Positions 35,534 to 45,296 of a DNA stretch of 64,000 bases are shown here, piece after piece. Within the stretch, counting starts at the first letter, position 1, and the number at the start of each line of letters is the position of its first letter. The position numbers were made by a program, and so were the translations under genes. The notes beneath the pieces are model-generated. The model searched no databases and was not told the origin of the DNA. It worked only from the letters and a program-made list of their open reading frames with translations. This DNA comes from Hortaea werneckii (taxonomy: Eukaryota > Ascomycota > Dothideomycetes > Mycosphaerellales > Teratosphaeriaceae): the NCBI GenBank assembly GCA_037044905.1, contig JBAOKB010000020.1, positions 620,001 to 684,000 of the forward strand, in the 5' to 3' direction.

Positions 35534-36370
35534 TTACCCAAGCATTTTCATGCCACCCGGATTCTTCACTGGCTTCTTCTCGATGTGTGCGCCAGTGTGT
35601 GCTCGTAATGGATCCTCCTGTTTTTGTGTCTTCTCTTGATTCTTGTTTTTGTTCTGCTTGCCCTTGTTGTGCTTGTCGTTCTTCTGCACAATGGGCTTGA
35701 TGTCGGTCTTACTTCTCTGAATGGTGACGGGATGGCTACCAATGTACTTGCCGACCATCTCCCGTGCAGCCTTGAAGCCTTGCTCACCATCAGTAAAGGA
35801 GACAAATCCATATCCTCTTGATTTGGTGGTTCGCTTGTCTCGGACCACTCGAGCTTTCGAGACGCCGTAGTTCGCAAATGCCTTAGCGAGCGAATCATCG
35901 GTGACCTCGCCTGCTAAGTTGCCAACCATTATGCGGAACTGGGTCGGGTCCCATTCCAATAATGTCTGGTCCTCCCATGTCTGCCCACCGCCTTTGCGCA
36001 CAACCGTCTTCTTCTTGTCGCCATGGTCGGTCTTCGCATTGGCTTTTGCAGCTTCCTGCTGAGGACCTGCACTTACGCCAATAGGCGCCGTATTTGGGTT
36101 TGGGCCCTTCTCGCCTTTGGCGTTTCGCTTGTTGCGCTCTTGCTCCTCCGGTGGAGCATAGGCCGACTGCCATTGCGCTAGAGCAGCATCATATTCTGGG
36201 TCGTAGTTCGCATTGTGGTTTGCATAGGCAGCATTGCGTGGAGGCGGCGGCGGCCCGAATGGATTGCGGATCTGAGGTGGAGTGGCTTGGTACTGTTGCT
36301 GTTGAGCATACGGGTCTGTGTAGCCGGGTGGGTAGCTATACCCTGTGTTTCTATACTGCGAGTAGTCCAT
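35534..36370 (-). CDS. RBM42-like RRM RNA-binding protein
   Basis: 278 aa from the ATG at 36370. The N-terminal half is Tyr/Gln/Pro-rich with a polyproline run and the DPEYDAALAQWQSAYAPP element. One RRM follows, with RNP2 FRIMVGNLA (145-153) and RNP1 KSRGYGFVSF (183-192). The segment before it (WEDQTLLEWDPTQFRIMVGNL) and the one after (KTDIKPIVQK) match the RBM42 family layout. The C-terminus is Lys/Asn/Gln-rich and basic. The frame stays open to an upstream ATG at 36646, which would add 92 residues of unlike, Arg/Ser/Pro-rich sequence. An acceptor-like GCATTAG just before 36370 suggests that part is a 5'-leader intron, so I use the shorter form. Confidence 0.85.
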   Translation of the reverse strand: MDYSQYRNTGYSYPPGYTDPYAQQQQYQATPPQIRNPFGPPPPPRNAAYANHNANYDPEYDAALAQWQSAYAPPEEQERNKRNAKGEKGPNPNTAPIGVSAGPQQEAAKANAKTDHGDKKKTVVRKGGGQTWEDQTLLEWDPTQFRIMVGNLAGEVTDDSLAKAFANYGVSKARVVRDKRTTKSRGYGFVSFTDGEQGFKAAREMVGKYIGSHPVTIQRSKTDIKPIVQKNDKHNKGKQNKNKNQEKTQKQEDPLRAHTGAHIEKKPVKNPGGMKMLG

Positions 36371-37422
36371 ATTTGAGCCGGTAGGCGCACCTAATGCGAG
36401 AGTTTGGAGCGAGAGCTGTGCCGATGTCGAGTTCGCAGTGACTGCAGGGCGCGATGAAAGAGTAGCTTGCCAGGTGCCAGGAACGTGCTGGTCTTGGTGG
36501 CCCTGAGTGGGCTTCGCAGAAGGACGGATGGGCAGCTGTATTTGGTATGCGCAAGTCTGCAGAGTTCTGTTGGCCCTCGCTCTAGATAATGTTCGAGGAA
36601 CAAAGCGCGCATTGGGTTCAAGGTGATGATTGGGAGGCATAGGCAAAGGAGGAGGGCATGCGCGTTAGTACGTACCTGACCCGAGTGGAGTGCTGTAGGC
36701 AAGCCGCGATAGCGGCAATGAACGCGACGGAGGATGATGAAGTGAATGCAGCCGTTTGTCGGTGGCGAATGCTAGCGGCAAGTGTGTGAACGCCGATGGA
36801 AGGTACGCTGTAGTGAAGTTCACCGATTCAGGCTGTAATGAAAACGCGTGACGCGGGACGCCAAGGAATTTATCGCCGACGATCTAGCCGCTTTACATCA
36901 GTCGTCTGGTGCTAGTGGGGGTCTTGGGGGTCTGGCTGCGGTCGCCGGTCGGCGGCCATCGGCAACGGAGGAGAGGTCAGTGATCAGGATGACCGAGGGC
37001 AACGAGGAGCAGAGAGCAACCGAGGGTGAGCGACTTCAATAGAGCGCTTGATAGTCTCCAGAGACTTAGCGCATGTTAATGATCTTCACGGACAGGAATA
37101 TTGATTATTGTTACTGCCAGCCTCGTCCAGACAGAAATCGACATCGATTACACCACTGCACTGACGAGCGCGCTGACTGAGCAGCACGTAATTGCATCAG
37201 GTCGTTGCTCCCGCCCGTCTCCCAGTCGGACCTAAGCGGCGAGAAAACCCCACTTGCCTAAAACACCGCCGTCCCTCCATGCACCTTCTACTCCCAACCG
37301 AACTTTCGCTGCGGACAACATCAGCAAACACCACCTCTTCCTCTGCTTCCACCGCCACCACGTCGCAGCAGAGACTCTCCGATCTATCAGCACACTTTGA
37401 TCCCAGAACCAATACCGCAAAC
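36371..37422. promoter_or_regulatory. Divergent promoter: RBM42-like / Gnd1
   Basis: 1,052 bp between the two start codons. On the RBM42 side, 36371-36646 is probably transcribed leader. On the 6-phosphogluconate dehydrogenase side a strong C/T-rich stretch (37,290-37,420) precedes the ATG, a typical feature of highly expressed fungal genes. Confidence 0.5.
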
Positions 37423-39278
37423 ATGTCGACCGAGGCTGTGTAAGTCCCACTCCTTGTGCCTGCCCGTTTGATGTCATCACAACTCGCGAGAAAGAATTTT
37501 GAGCTGGAGGCGGCATGAAGCACCCTCGGACTGAGTCTCATCGCCGTGGACATATCGGCACGAGATGGACTACAGGGCTGCTTGTGTTCCCGCCTGCCTC
37601 AAACGCGACATCTCATCAATTTTTCCGGCCTCGCTGAGATGCAATGGCAACGGCGGGGCAGTCTGACATGGGGTGAGTCAAATCGCTAACGGCAGTCCTT
37701 CTACAGCGGAGACTTTGGTCTCATTGGCCTGGCGGTCATGGGCCAGAACCTGATCATGAACGCCGCTGACCACGGCTTCAACGTCGTCGCCTTCAACCGT
37801 ACCGTCTCCAAGGTCGACCGCTTCCTTGACAACGAGGCCAAGGGCAAGAGCATTGTTGGCGCAAAGAGCCTGGAGGACTTCGTCGCCAAGCTCAAGAAGC
37901 CGAGACGTATGATGATGCTCGTCATGGCTGGCAAGCCGGTTGACGACTTCATCGAGGCCATCCTGGCCGCTGGCGCTGAGCCGGGCGACATCATCATCGA
38001 TGGCGGTAACTCTCACTTCCCGGACACCAACCGCCGCACCAAGTACCTGCAGGAGAAGGGCATCCGCTTTGTCGGTACCGGTGTCTCCGGTGGTGAGGAG
38101 GGTGCCCGTTACGGCCCATCCATCATGCCAGGTGGTAACGAGGAGGCTTGGCCATACGTCAAGGACGTCCTCCAGAGCATCTCCGCCAAGTCCGACGGCG
38201 AGGCCTGCTGTCAGTGGGTTGGTGACGAGGGTGCTGGTCACTACGTCAAGATGGTGCACAACGGCATTGAGTACGGTGACATGCAGCTTATCTCTGAGGT
38301 ACGCATACACGCTATCCTGGCGTAGATGATCAAGACTGACATACCTTAGGCCTACGACATCATGAAGCGCGGTCTCGGCATGAGCTGCAAGGAGATTGGC
38401 GACGTCTTTGCTCAGTGGAACAAGGGCGTGCTTGACTCCTTCCTCATTGAGATCACCCGTGACATCATGTACTACAACGACGAGGACGGCACTCCTCTCG
38501 TGGAGAAGATCCTCGACGCTGCTGGCCAGAAGGGTACCGGCAAGTGGACTGCCATCAACGCTCTGGACATGGGCCAGCCAGTGACTCTCATCGGCGAGGC
38601 TGTCTTTGCACGCTGCCTGTCTTCTCTGAAGGGCGAGCGTATCCGGGCTTCTGAGAGGCTCACCGGCCCTACCCCAAGCTTCTCTGGCAACAGGCAGGAA
38701 GTTCTTGATAACCTTGAGCAGGCCCTTTACGCCTCCAAGATCATCTCATACACTCAGGGTTTCATGCTTATGGAGAACGTAAGAAATCGGTTATGGAACA
38801 CACCTCCTTTCAGACAGCTAGCTAACTTTTACTACAGGCTGCTCAGGAGTACGGCTGGAAGCTCCAGAAGCCGGAGATCGCCCTCATGTGGCGTGGTGGC
38901 TGCATCATCCGCTCTGTCTTCTTGAAGGACATCACTGCTGCCTACCGTGCCAACCCGGACCTCGAGAACCTGCTGTTCGCCGACTTCTTCAACAAGGCTA
39001 TCCAGAAGGCCCAGACTGGCTGGCGTGACATCGTCTCCAAGGGCGCTCTCTGGGGTATCCCGACCCCTGCCTTCTCCACCGCCCTCTCCTTCTACGACGG
39101 CTTCCGCACCAAGAACCTCCCTGCCAACATCCTGCAGGCCCAGCGTGACTACTTCGGTGCCCACACCTTCCGCATCAAGCCTGAGTTCGCCAGCCAGACC
39201 TACCCTGAGGGCAAGGACATTCACGTCAACTGGACTGGCCGTGGTGGTAACGTCTCTGCTTCTACGTACACTGCTTAA
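37423..39278 (+). CDS. GND1: 6-phosphogluconate dehydrogenase (decarboxylating)
   Basis: Oxidative pentose-phosphate enzyme: 6-phosphogluconate + NADP+ gives ribulose-5-phosphate + CO2 + NADPH; cytosolic homodimer, 492 aa, the usual family length. Exons: 37423-37439, 37707-38298, 38350-38778, 38838-39278. The first exon encodes only MSTEAV and is followed by a 267-nt intron, much longer than the other two (51 and 59 nt). Visible motifs: the NADP-binding GLIGLAVMGQNLIMN, IIDGGNSHFPDTNRR, GVSGGEEGARYGPSIMPGG, the catalytic Lys/substrate loop VGDEGAGHYVKMVHNGIEYGDMQ, and the C-terminal RDYFGAHTF. Codons strongly favour C or G at third positions, in keeping with high expression. Confidence 0.97.
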
Positions 39279-40378
39279 GATGGCGGTACGTTGCCGATAT
39301 TTATGCTGTCAATGCCAAGCCACGTACATCGTGGCATGAGGATGATATGACGAGAAAAGAACTTTGGCTGCCAGCTGCTCAATCTAGTTTGGAGCCTTTT
39401 AGATAGATGCGGTGTACTTAGCCGGAAAGCGATTGCAAAGTAAACCTTTTCTCGTATTGTTTCCGGTATATTTCACGCCTTTTCCCTGCCACATCGGATG
39501 ATGGTATGGTGAGTTTAATCGGCCGCAAAATTCCGTCGCATTTCTGTATACAGTGGACGAAATTCTAGCGACCATCGTATGCAATCCCTACAATATCGGC
39601 TGACGTTGTGTATACTATTGCAGGGCAGACGGCGAGGAGCACTAGGAAGAGCCACGACAGTTGGAAGGATTGAGGAAAAGCCATCGTATCAGGCTTCTTG
39701 GCCGGTGGGCCGCAAGAACAGTGTTGTAATGTGACATGTGTGATAATTGATTTACATGCGAATGACTTGTTTCCATTTTTCAGCCTACCAGTGTGGCGTA
39801 GCTTGTTTGATCACGGCCTTGACATGAGTGTTTGTGCTTCTGCTTTTTGGACATCCGAATGAAGAACTATTGCCGTGGGTGAATCTTTACGCTTCAGAGC
39901 TTGTATTCAGCACATTGTGTAAATAGCTCAATCATGGTCTTGTCGCTAGGAGCGTGAAAGGGAATGGCTAAGTCATTAATCTGGGGCATGCATAGAGTAG
40001 TGAAAAGGGTCACCTCACGATCAGGCAGCTCCGGCGCTTGATCCGTGCGCAATGCGAGACCTCAGGGCTCAACCCAAGTTTACAGCAGCTGGGTCGGTTG
40101 TCACACCTCGGGATTACCTTGGACATTACTCATTCCGGCGAAGAAGCCTTGTGTTGCGCAACTCGTTTGTTCCCCTTCTGTGTCTTTCGTTCCATTCTCG
40201 TCACTCCTTGTTGCGTCTTTGAAGAGCACGGGGAGTGTGACAGGCACCTATGCGTCGGTAGAACCTTGCGGACGACGCCGACGCTCTCTCTCTGCAGAAG
40301 CTCAAGAGGAGGAGTCGAGGAACACGCGGTATAAGATCGGCTTTGTCGCAGACTCCGGCAGCCATCAGTCAGAGGAGC
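39279..40378. other. Intergenic region, tandem genes
   Basis: 1,100 bp between 6-phosphogluconate dehydrogenase and the LSM12-like gene, both on plus. AT-rich near the former's 3' end, with more mixed composition near the latter. No gene or RNA seen. Confidence 0.45.
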
Positions 40379-41223
40379 ATGGCCGATAGCAAGCGTAGCA
40401 GCGTCTCTGGAAAGGTTGCAACACCGAAGACTGCCGGAGCGCCGCCTGCGTCCTCTGTCGACACCCTCGCAGCACTTGGCAAGGCTATCGGAGCACGGTA
40501 CGCCCGCCTGACCCAATCATCTGGGCACATATTCTATGGGAGTGGTACTAACGCGGTTGCCTCTCAGGATCAAGCTCACGACAGCCGCGCCGCATGCCCT
40601 AACCTACGAGGGTACCCTCTTCACAGCCTGCCCTGTCCTCAATGTGGTTGCGATTAACACACGCGGCTCGACGCCAGCGGTGAACACGGCAGCACAACCG
40701 GGCGACTACACGGTCATCCCGGTTTCGCGAATCCAATCCTTCCAGGTACTCTCCTTAGCTAGCGGTACAGATGGTAGCGAAAGCAGCATCGCGACCGCGC
40801 AGCCAGCGATTGGACCTGTAGACGTCAAGCGCTTGAAACAGCGCGAGGAGCAGAGGATCCGAAAGCTGAAGGAGGAAGAGAAAGACAGAGGCAAGGGTGT
40901 CACTCGCGAGGCGCAGGCCATTTTCGATTCGTTTAAGAGGATGTACGTGGATTATCACATCTAGTAGGAATGGCCACACGGCTAATGCTAACCCTCCACG
41001 CAGAAACACCCCGATCAGATGGCACAATCAAGAAATGATCGTCCATGAGGCGGTCATTATCTCCCCGCCGTACCGTATTGAGGACTGCAAATGCCCCAAG
41101 GATAAACAGGAGGTGCTCAACCGTGTCAAGAAGGTGCTTGACGGTGAGAGAAGAAAGCTGAAAGATAAGGAGGAGCGTGAGAAGAAGGCCGCTGCGCCGA
41201 CCGGACAGCGCAAGGGTGGTTGA
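40379..41223 (+). CDS. LSM12-like protein
   Basis: 237 aa, three exons: 40379-40497, 40568-40942, 41004-41223; introns of 70 and 61 nt, frame-preserving. After a Ser/Lys/Ala-rich leader, an LSM-like domain starts at IKLTTAAPHALTYEGTLFTACPVLNVVAINT. It is followed by a charged helix (VKRLKQREEQRIRKLKEEEK) and the Lsm12 anticodon-binding-like (AD) domain, with INTPIRWHNQEMIVHEAVIISPPY, which ends in a basic tail. Lsm12 proteins bind RNA and associate with ataxin-2/Pbp1 and ribosomes in yeast; that role is inferred by family. The start at 40379 gives the shortest leader ahead of the conserved domain. Confidence 0.85.
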
Positions 41224-41367
41224 AGCCTTGGATCTTATCAGGCCCACCTGTTCCCAGCGCGCATAGCGTTCAGTGACGCTCGTGCGTTCAGCAGTAGTAG
41301 CAAATGGCCAGAGAAGCAGCCCCTTTCCGAATGACTGCGAGCGAGTGGGACATAGCGATAGCACATA

Positions 41368-42068
41368 ATGATTTCAATGATACCCCAGTACGTATCAGCA
41401 TATCTCTGAACTCACATTTCATCCCTCTTCGTCTCCGACATGGCCAGTCTCACTCCTAAAGGGATAAAGGGACATAGGCACATTCATGGCAAGTGCTCAG
41501 CTCGACAAATCGTTCCCGTCCATCTGGAAATGCACATCCATAATCTCAAATGACTCTACTGGGACAGGAGACCGGATGCCCAGCTCGTCCTGATCAATCT
41601 GGGTGAGAGACAATCCATTGCCGCCCTCGGCGCTCTCGTCAAGCTCGTGATGGCCAACGCCGCCACCAATTCATTGTGAGGGGAGGGGGGGAAGCCAAAA
41701 GCAAAAAAGCAAAAAACAATCAGCAGTGGGGATTCGCTCATGGTCACCCACTGAACTACTAATCCACCGGTTTGCAGCTTGAGTACAGGAGAGCGGACGG
41801 GATCCTCTATATTCTGCAACCTCTGGCCGATTGTGAGAGCTTATGGTTTGTTAGAAGTATATGGAGGCTTATGTTGCGAAGCAGCTAACATTCAGCATTC
41901 GAGATTGGAGCGCAACAGTCACTGTGGCCTAGGACAAGAGCAGCCGTGCGAACGACAGTCCACTTCCTGCTGAAGGCGCACGGAGGAACGACAAACATTT
42001 CCTGGATGGAGGAAACGATGAGTTTCCAGCGTGCAGTCTGGGAACAGCGGGCGGGCGAGGGCTCTTGA
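41368..42068 (+). CDS. Candidate spliced small gene, strand uncertain
   Basis: A tentative model, not a recognised family. Plus-strand exons 41368-41387, 41568-41675, 41789-41832 and 41896-42068 join in frame to 114 aa. The introns have donors GTACGT, GTGAGG and GTGAGA, and branch-like CTAAT and GCTAAC before the second and third acceptors. The third-position C/G preference of the 41568-41675 exon (codons such as GCC, CTC, GTC) and the long open last exon support coding. However, the opposite strand also reads protein-like: a C-terminal frame ending at about 41504 (DELGIRSPVPVESFEIMDVH) after a CACCCAG acceptor, and upstream in-frame exons. Only one strand can be right. Neither version shows a domain. 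Confidence 0.22.
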
Positions 42069-42594
42069 TGGTGTTAAGGCCGAGCAAGTCTTGGTACCAT
42101 ATCCTCAAGCAGCCTTTGCCGTGGAGCAGAATGTCAATTATCCTAGAATCGTGGACCATGTATTCTTAGACTCAACGTCCTGTATTGGTACTGTTGACCA
42201 GGCATGAAGGTGTAAATCATTGGTGTTCTCCAAAACTGAGCGGCGGTTTGTCAAACTAGAAAATGTTGTTTGACGTTTGTTGCTCCCAGGATGAGTCTCC
42301 GATTGGCCTCGGTAACCAGTTCCTTCATTCTTGTCACCTTGGTGTCGACTGTCCACTGCCGGTCTATATCTCTAGAGTGCCGAGGATTGGAGTCAGTCAA
42401 AGACTGCAGGGAATTGGGCTCTGGGTAGGAAGTAAGGTGAAGTTCAATTCACCCACGCTAGCTGCGCCACCGCCACAGCCAGCCCGAGCGTCAGATCCCA
42501 CTCGTCGTCCTGTGTAGGAAACAACACCTACGCCTTCTCTCATATACTATCTGAAGATCCTTGTTTGCTAAGTGACCTTCCAGAACAAATAATC
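42069..42594. other. Intergenic region upstream of first DLH gene
   Basis: 526 bp between the tentative small gene and the first dienelactone-hydrolase-family gene. If the tentative gene is not real, the empty tract is 41224-42594. A CCGCCACAGCC-rich patch at about 42,465-42,485 is the only compositional feature. Confidence 0.4.
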
Positions 42595-43846
42595 ATGGCA
42601 GACGAAGAAGTAGCAACGAAAGCTCCCGAGAGCGATGCAAACGAAGCGCAGAATGTGAGCGGCATTCCAGGCGATACTAAACCGGACCAAGGTGCTGCGA
42701 GCATGGGAGTAAGGCTTCTTTATCGCTTGACAGCTAAGGCGGAGGCTAAAGATGTGGCAGGAGCATTGCACGAGCGACCGTCCAACCCGTAATGTTCCCT
42801 TCCGCTGTTCGATGAACGTGAGGGACCCCTCAAGCTGACAACTCGGTAGCCGGTGGTGAGACACCTACAGGCGTACGGCTGGCCTCAGATTTTCATGCAT
42901 GATCATGAGCTTTGCCAGAACCTTACTCACGCAAATTTGTAGGAGATCACAAAGTTCCACGACATTGAAGTCTACATCACCAAACCGGCGGACTATCCCC
43001 ATTCTCCCTGCAAACTACTGCTGCTTTTGACTGGCGGGACGGGCATCCATAGCACCAACAACCAGCTACAGGCTGACAAGTATGCGACAGAAGGCTTTCT
43101 CGTCGTCATGCCCGATCAGTAAGGAACTCCGCTTTGCTCAGTGAACAGAAGGAAGTTGTCAATCGAATCCTGTACTAATGTTTCGGTATAGATTCGCTGG
43201 AGACCCAGCACCGTCTGCAACGACGACAGCAACCCAGGGACAAGCTGACGAGCAACCAAGTCTTATTGAGCAAGTCAAGCTAGGAGTGGCAGGCATAGCT
43301 AAGTCCTTCACCATCGACATGTGGCTTGCTCGGCACACGCCCGAGAAAGTGCTACCTCTGTTGAACAATGTGGTCACCTCCGTCAAAGAGGAGTTTGCCG
43401 ATGCAGTGGCCAATGGCGGCGGGATTTACGCCGTCGGCTACTGTTTTGGAGCCAAGTACGCTCTGATGCTAGGCTCTGATCTGCACAAAGACGTCGCTGC
43501 TGGACAACGGGACCCCGCGACGGAAGCAGAAGAGGGGATGGCTAAACAAGGTCCGCAGATTAAGTGTGGGACTATTGCCCATGCTACTGGCGTAAGCAAA
43601 GAGGATATGGCCAACTGTGAAGTGCCTACCTGCGTGGTCGCGGTGGAAGACGATCCGCTTTTCCCTGACCATGTAAGGAATGCAGGGTTGGAAGCCATGA
43701 AGACCAAAGGTCTGGATCATCAGTTCAAGGTTTACACTGACGTCCCGCATGGTTTCGCTGTGATGGGTAGCTATGAAGATCAAAGCATCATGACGAAGCA
43801 AACGGAGGCGTACGATCAGATGCTCGCATGGCTGAAGGCTCACTAA
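42595..43846 (+). CDS. Dienelactone hydrolase family protein (first)
   Basis: Alpha/beta-hydrolase of the dienelactone-hydrolase family, about 349 aa. Exons as read: 42595-42788, 42850-42872, 42943-43118, 43192-43846. The catalytic triad is visible in the last exon: Cys in AVGYCFGAKY, Asp in VVAVEDDPLFPDHV and His in DVPHGFAV. The strand-turn region LLLLLTGGTGIHSTNNQLQADKYA is typical. The N-terminal ~65 residues are acidic and not conserved. The first junction is a problem: the exon ends after two codon bases (donor CCC-GTAATG), but the only good downstream frame (GGETPTG then EITKFHDIEVY) needs one. Either a different donor is used, for example a GTGCTG at 42691, or there is a real single-base disruption. 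Later junctions are clean. Confidence 0.8.
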
Positions 43847-44026
43847 GATCCCGAGCGTGGTGTCATGAGGTCTGAAAGAGGAGATTGAGCATAGCACGAA
43901 AAACTATGAGTTGACGATTCGCAAAACTTGCTTCTTTGGCAGTGCTGCCTGCCTGATTCTCCTTTGTAATGCCTGGGTATCTTTCTCCATGCCGACCGAA
44001 CGCCCTCTCCTCCAACATGCATCTGC

Positions 44027-44844
44027 TCATATCAGCTCTACATCTCCCCGTACCACAGCGTCCCTCACAGCACTCCACCTGAGTATCCACACGTCCCCTC
44101 TTTTCAACTCGACCTCACTCGTCCCTTCCTCGCTATGTATCTCGGCCTCGCCAGCGTCTCTGAGGACCCTACAAAAGACTGCTCCATCTTCGTCCGGCTT
44201 ATCCACCATGCTGATCCCCCCTGCTGTATCGTCCAGCTTCTGTAGCTGTGAGGGAAAGGAAGAAAGGAACGCAGAGTGGATGTGGCCTGCGAGGATCGAC
44301 TGATGCTGCTGAAGATATTGCTGCTCGACGTGCGAAAGTACTGGCTGGGCGGTCGGTTCGGCCTGTTGTTCGAGTGCGAGCGCGCGGTAGTGGTGTGGGT
44401 ACTTGTCGATCTTGGATTTTTGTTTAGTGATTGCAGGGAGGTTACAGGCCGTTAAGTCAAGTCTTACCTTCGCTATCCGAGACCGTACGAACGAGCGGAC
44501 TAGGAACTTGAATCTCTCGAGCTCCGTCTGCAAGATCACCAGCGTGAAGTTGGATTTGGCATCCATGGTTGCAGTCATGTCTTCTATGGTCTCAATCTAC
44601 TACGCGAGGTCAGTGGCCTTTCAAAACCCGGTCATAGACATATAGAATAGGTCATCCTGTCTATACCTACCTGCTTCTTCACTCTGTCCATGACACGATC
44701 TACCAGCTCTGCTGGGTAGGGCAGGAGCTCGGGAGAGGTACGTTCGTTCACCCATGCTCGCGTAAGGGCTTGCAGATCAAGCGTGGCTTGTGGTATTGAT
44801 GGCCGTGAGACTGAAGCGAGAATATCACTGATATCCGCATCCAT
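44027..44844 (-). CDS. SLD5: GINS complex subunit Sld5
   Basis: Replication-fork factor of the CMG helicase (Sld5-Psf1-Psf2-Psf3), nuclear, 228 aa. Exons 44844-44671, 44596-44468, 44410-44027. The N-terminal element MDADISDILASVSRP and the following helix pair (LQALTRAWVNERTSPELLPYP) are typical. The middle has ERFKFLVRSFVRSRIAKIDKY, with the junction restoring the family's ARIAKID motif. The C-terminal domain ends LKRGDVWILRWSAVRDAVVRGDVELI, the conserved B-domain. The second intron (44467-44411) is exactly 57 nt and has no in-frame stop, so a retained form would add 19 residues. The start at 44844 is chosen because the conserved N-terminus begins there; the frame is open further upstream. 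Confidence 0.9.
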
Positions 44845-45296
44845 GATGATGTTGGACGACGGCAATAATATTTCGTGACCCAGTAAGAGATTCCAGCAGC
44901 GAAACTCGAGGCACCCCGCAACTTCTAAATTGGGCGAAGCACGGTCCACCGCGTCGATGTCGCGACAACCGCTTAAAGTGGTGTGTGAAGCAATGGCAGG
45001 CAGATCCTTCTTCGGCCTCGCTTCTCTACGGGACATTCAGACTTCCATTGTGCAGACTGTGACTAGCAACAACATTCTTGCTGGGTGAAGAAGCATACAC
45101 ATGCAGGGAGGAATTGACGCTGTTTGCTGAACCAAAGTGCAGAGCTTCAAAGATGCTGTGTACCATGTATCTGATTACACGTGGTTCTATATGCTACCTA
45201 TGCAAGTCATGATAACTATGCAGGCCATCAGAGTACTTTTCTATCCCAAAGATAACTTCCCACCTGACCCCTTGAGCGGGGTTATGTTACCTTACT
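44845..45296. other. Short intergenic region upstream of SLD5
   Basis: 452 bp between the Sld5 start and the Ubp14 stop, both on minus. It must hold the Sld5 promoter. No feature is evident. Confidence 0.4.

Noticed and set aside
36371..36646. 92-residue N-terminal extension of the RBM42-like protein
   Set aside because: Composition differs from the protein, it overlaps an acceptor-like site just before the chosen ATG, and it is more likely untranslated leader.
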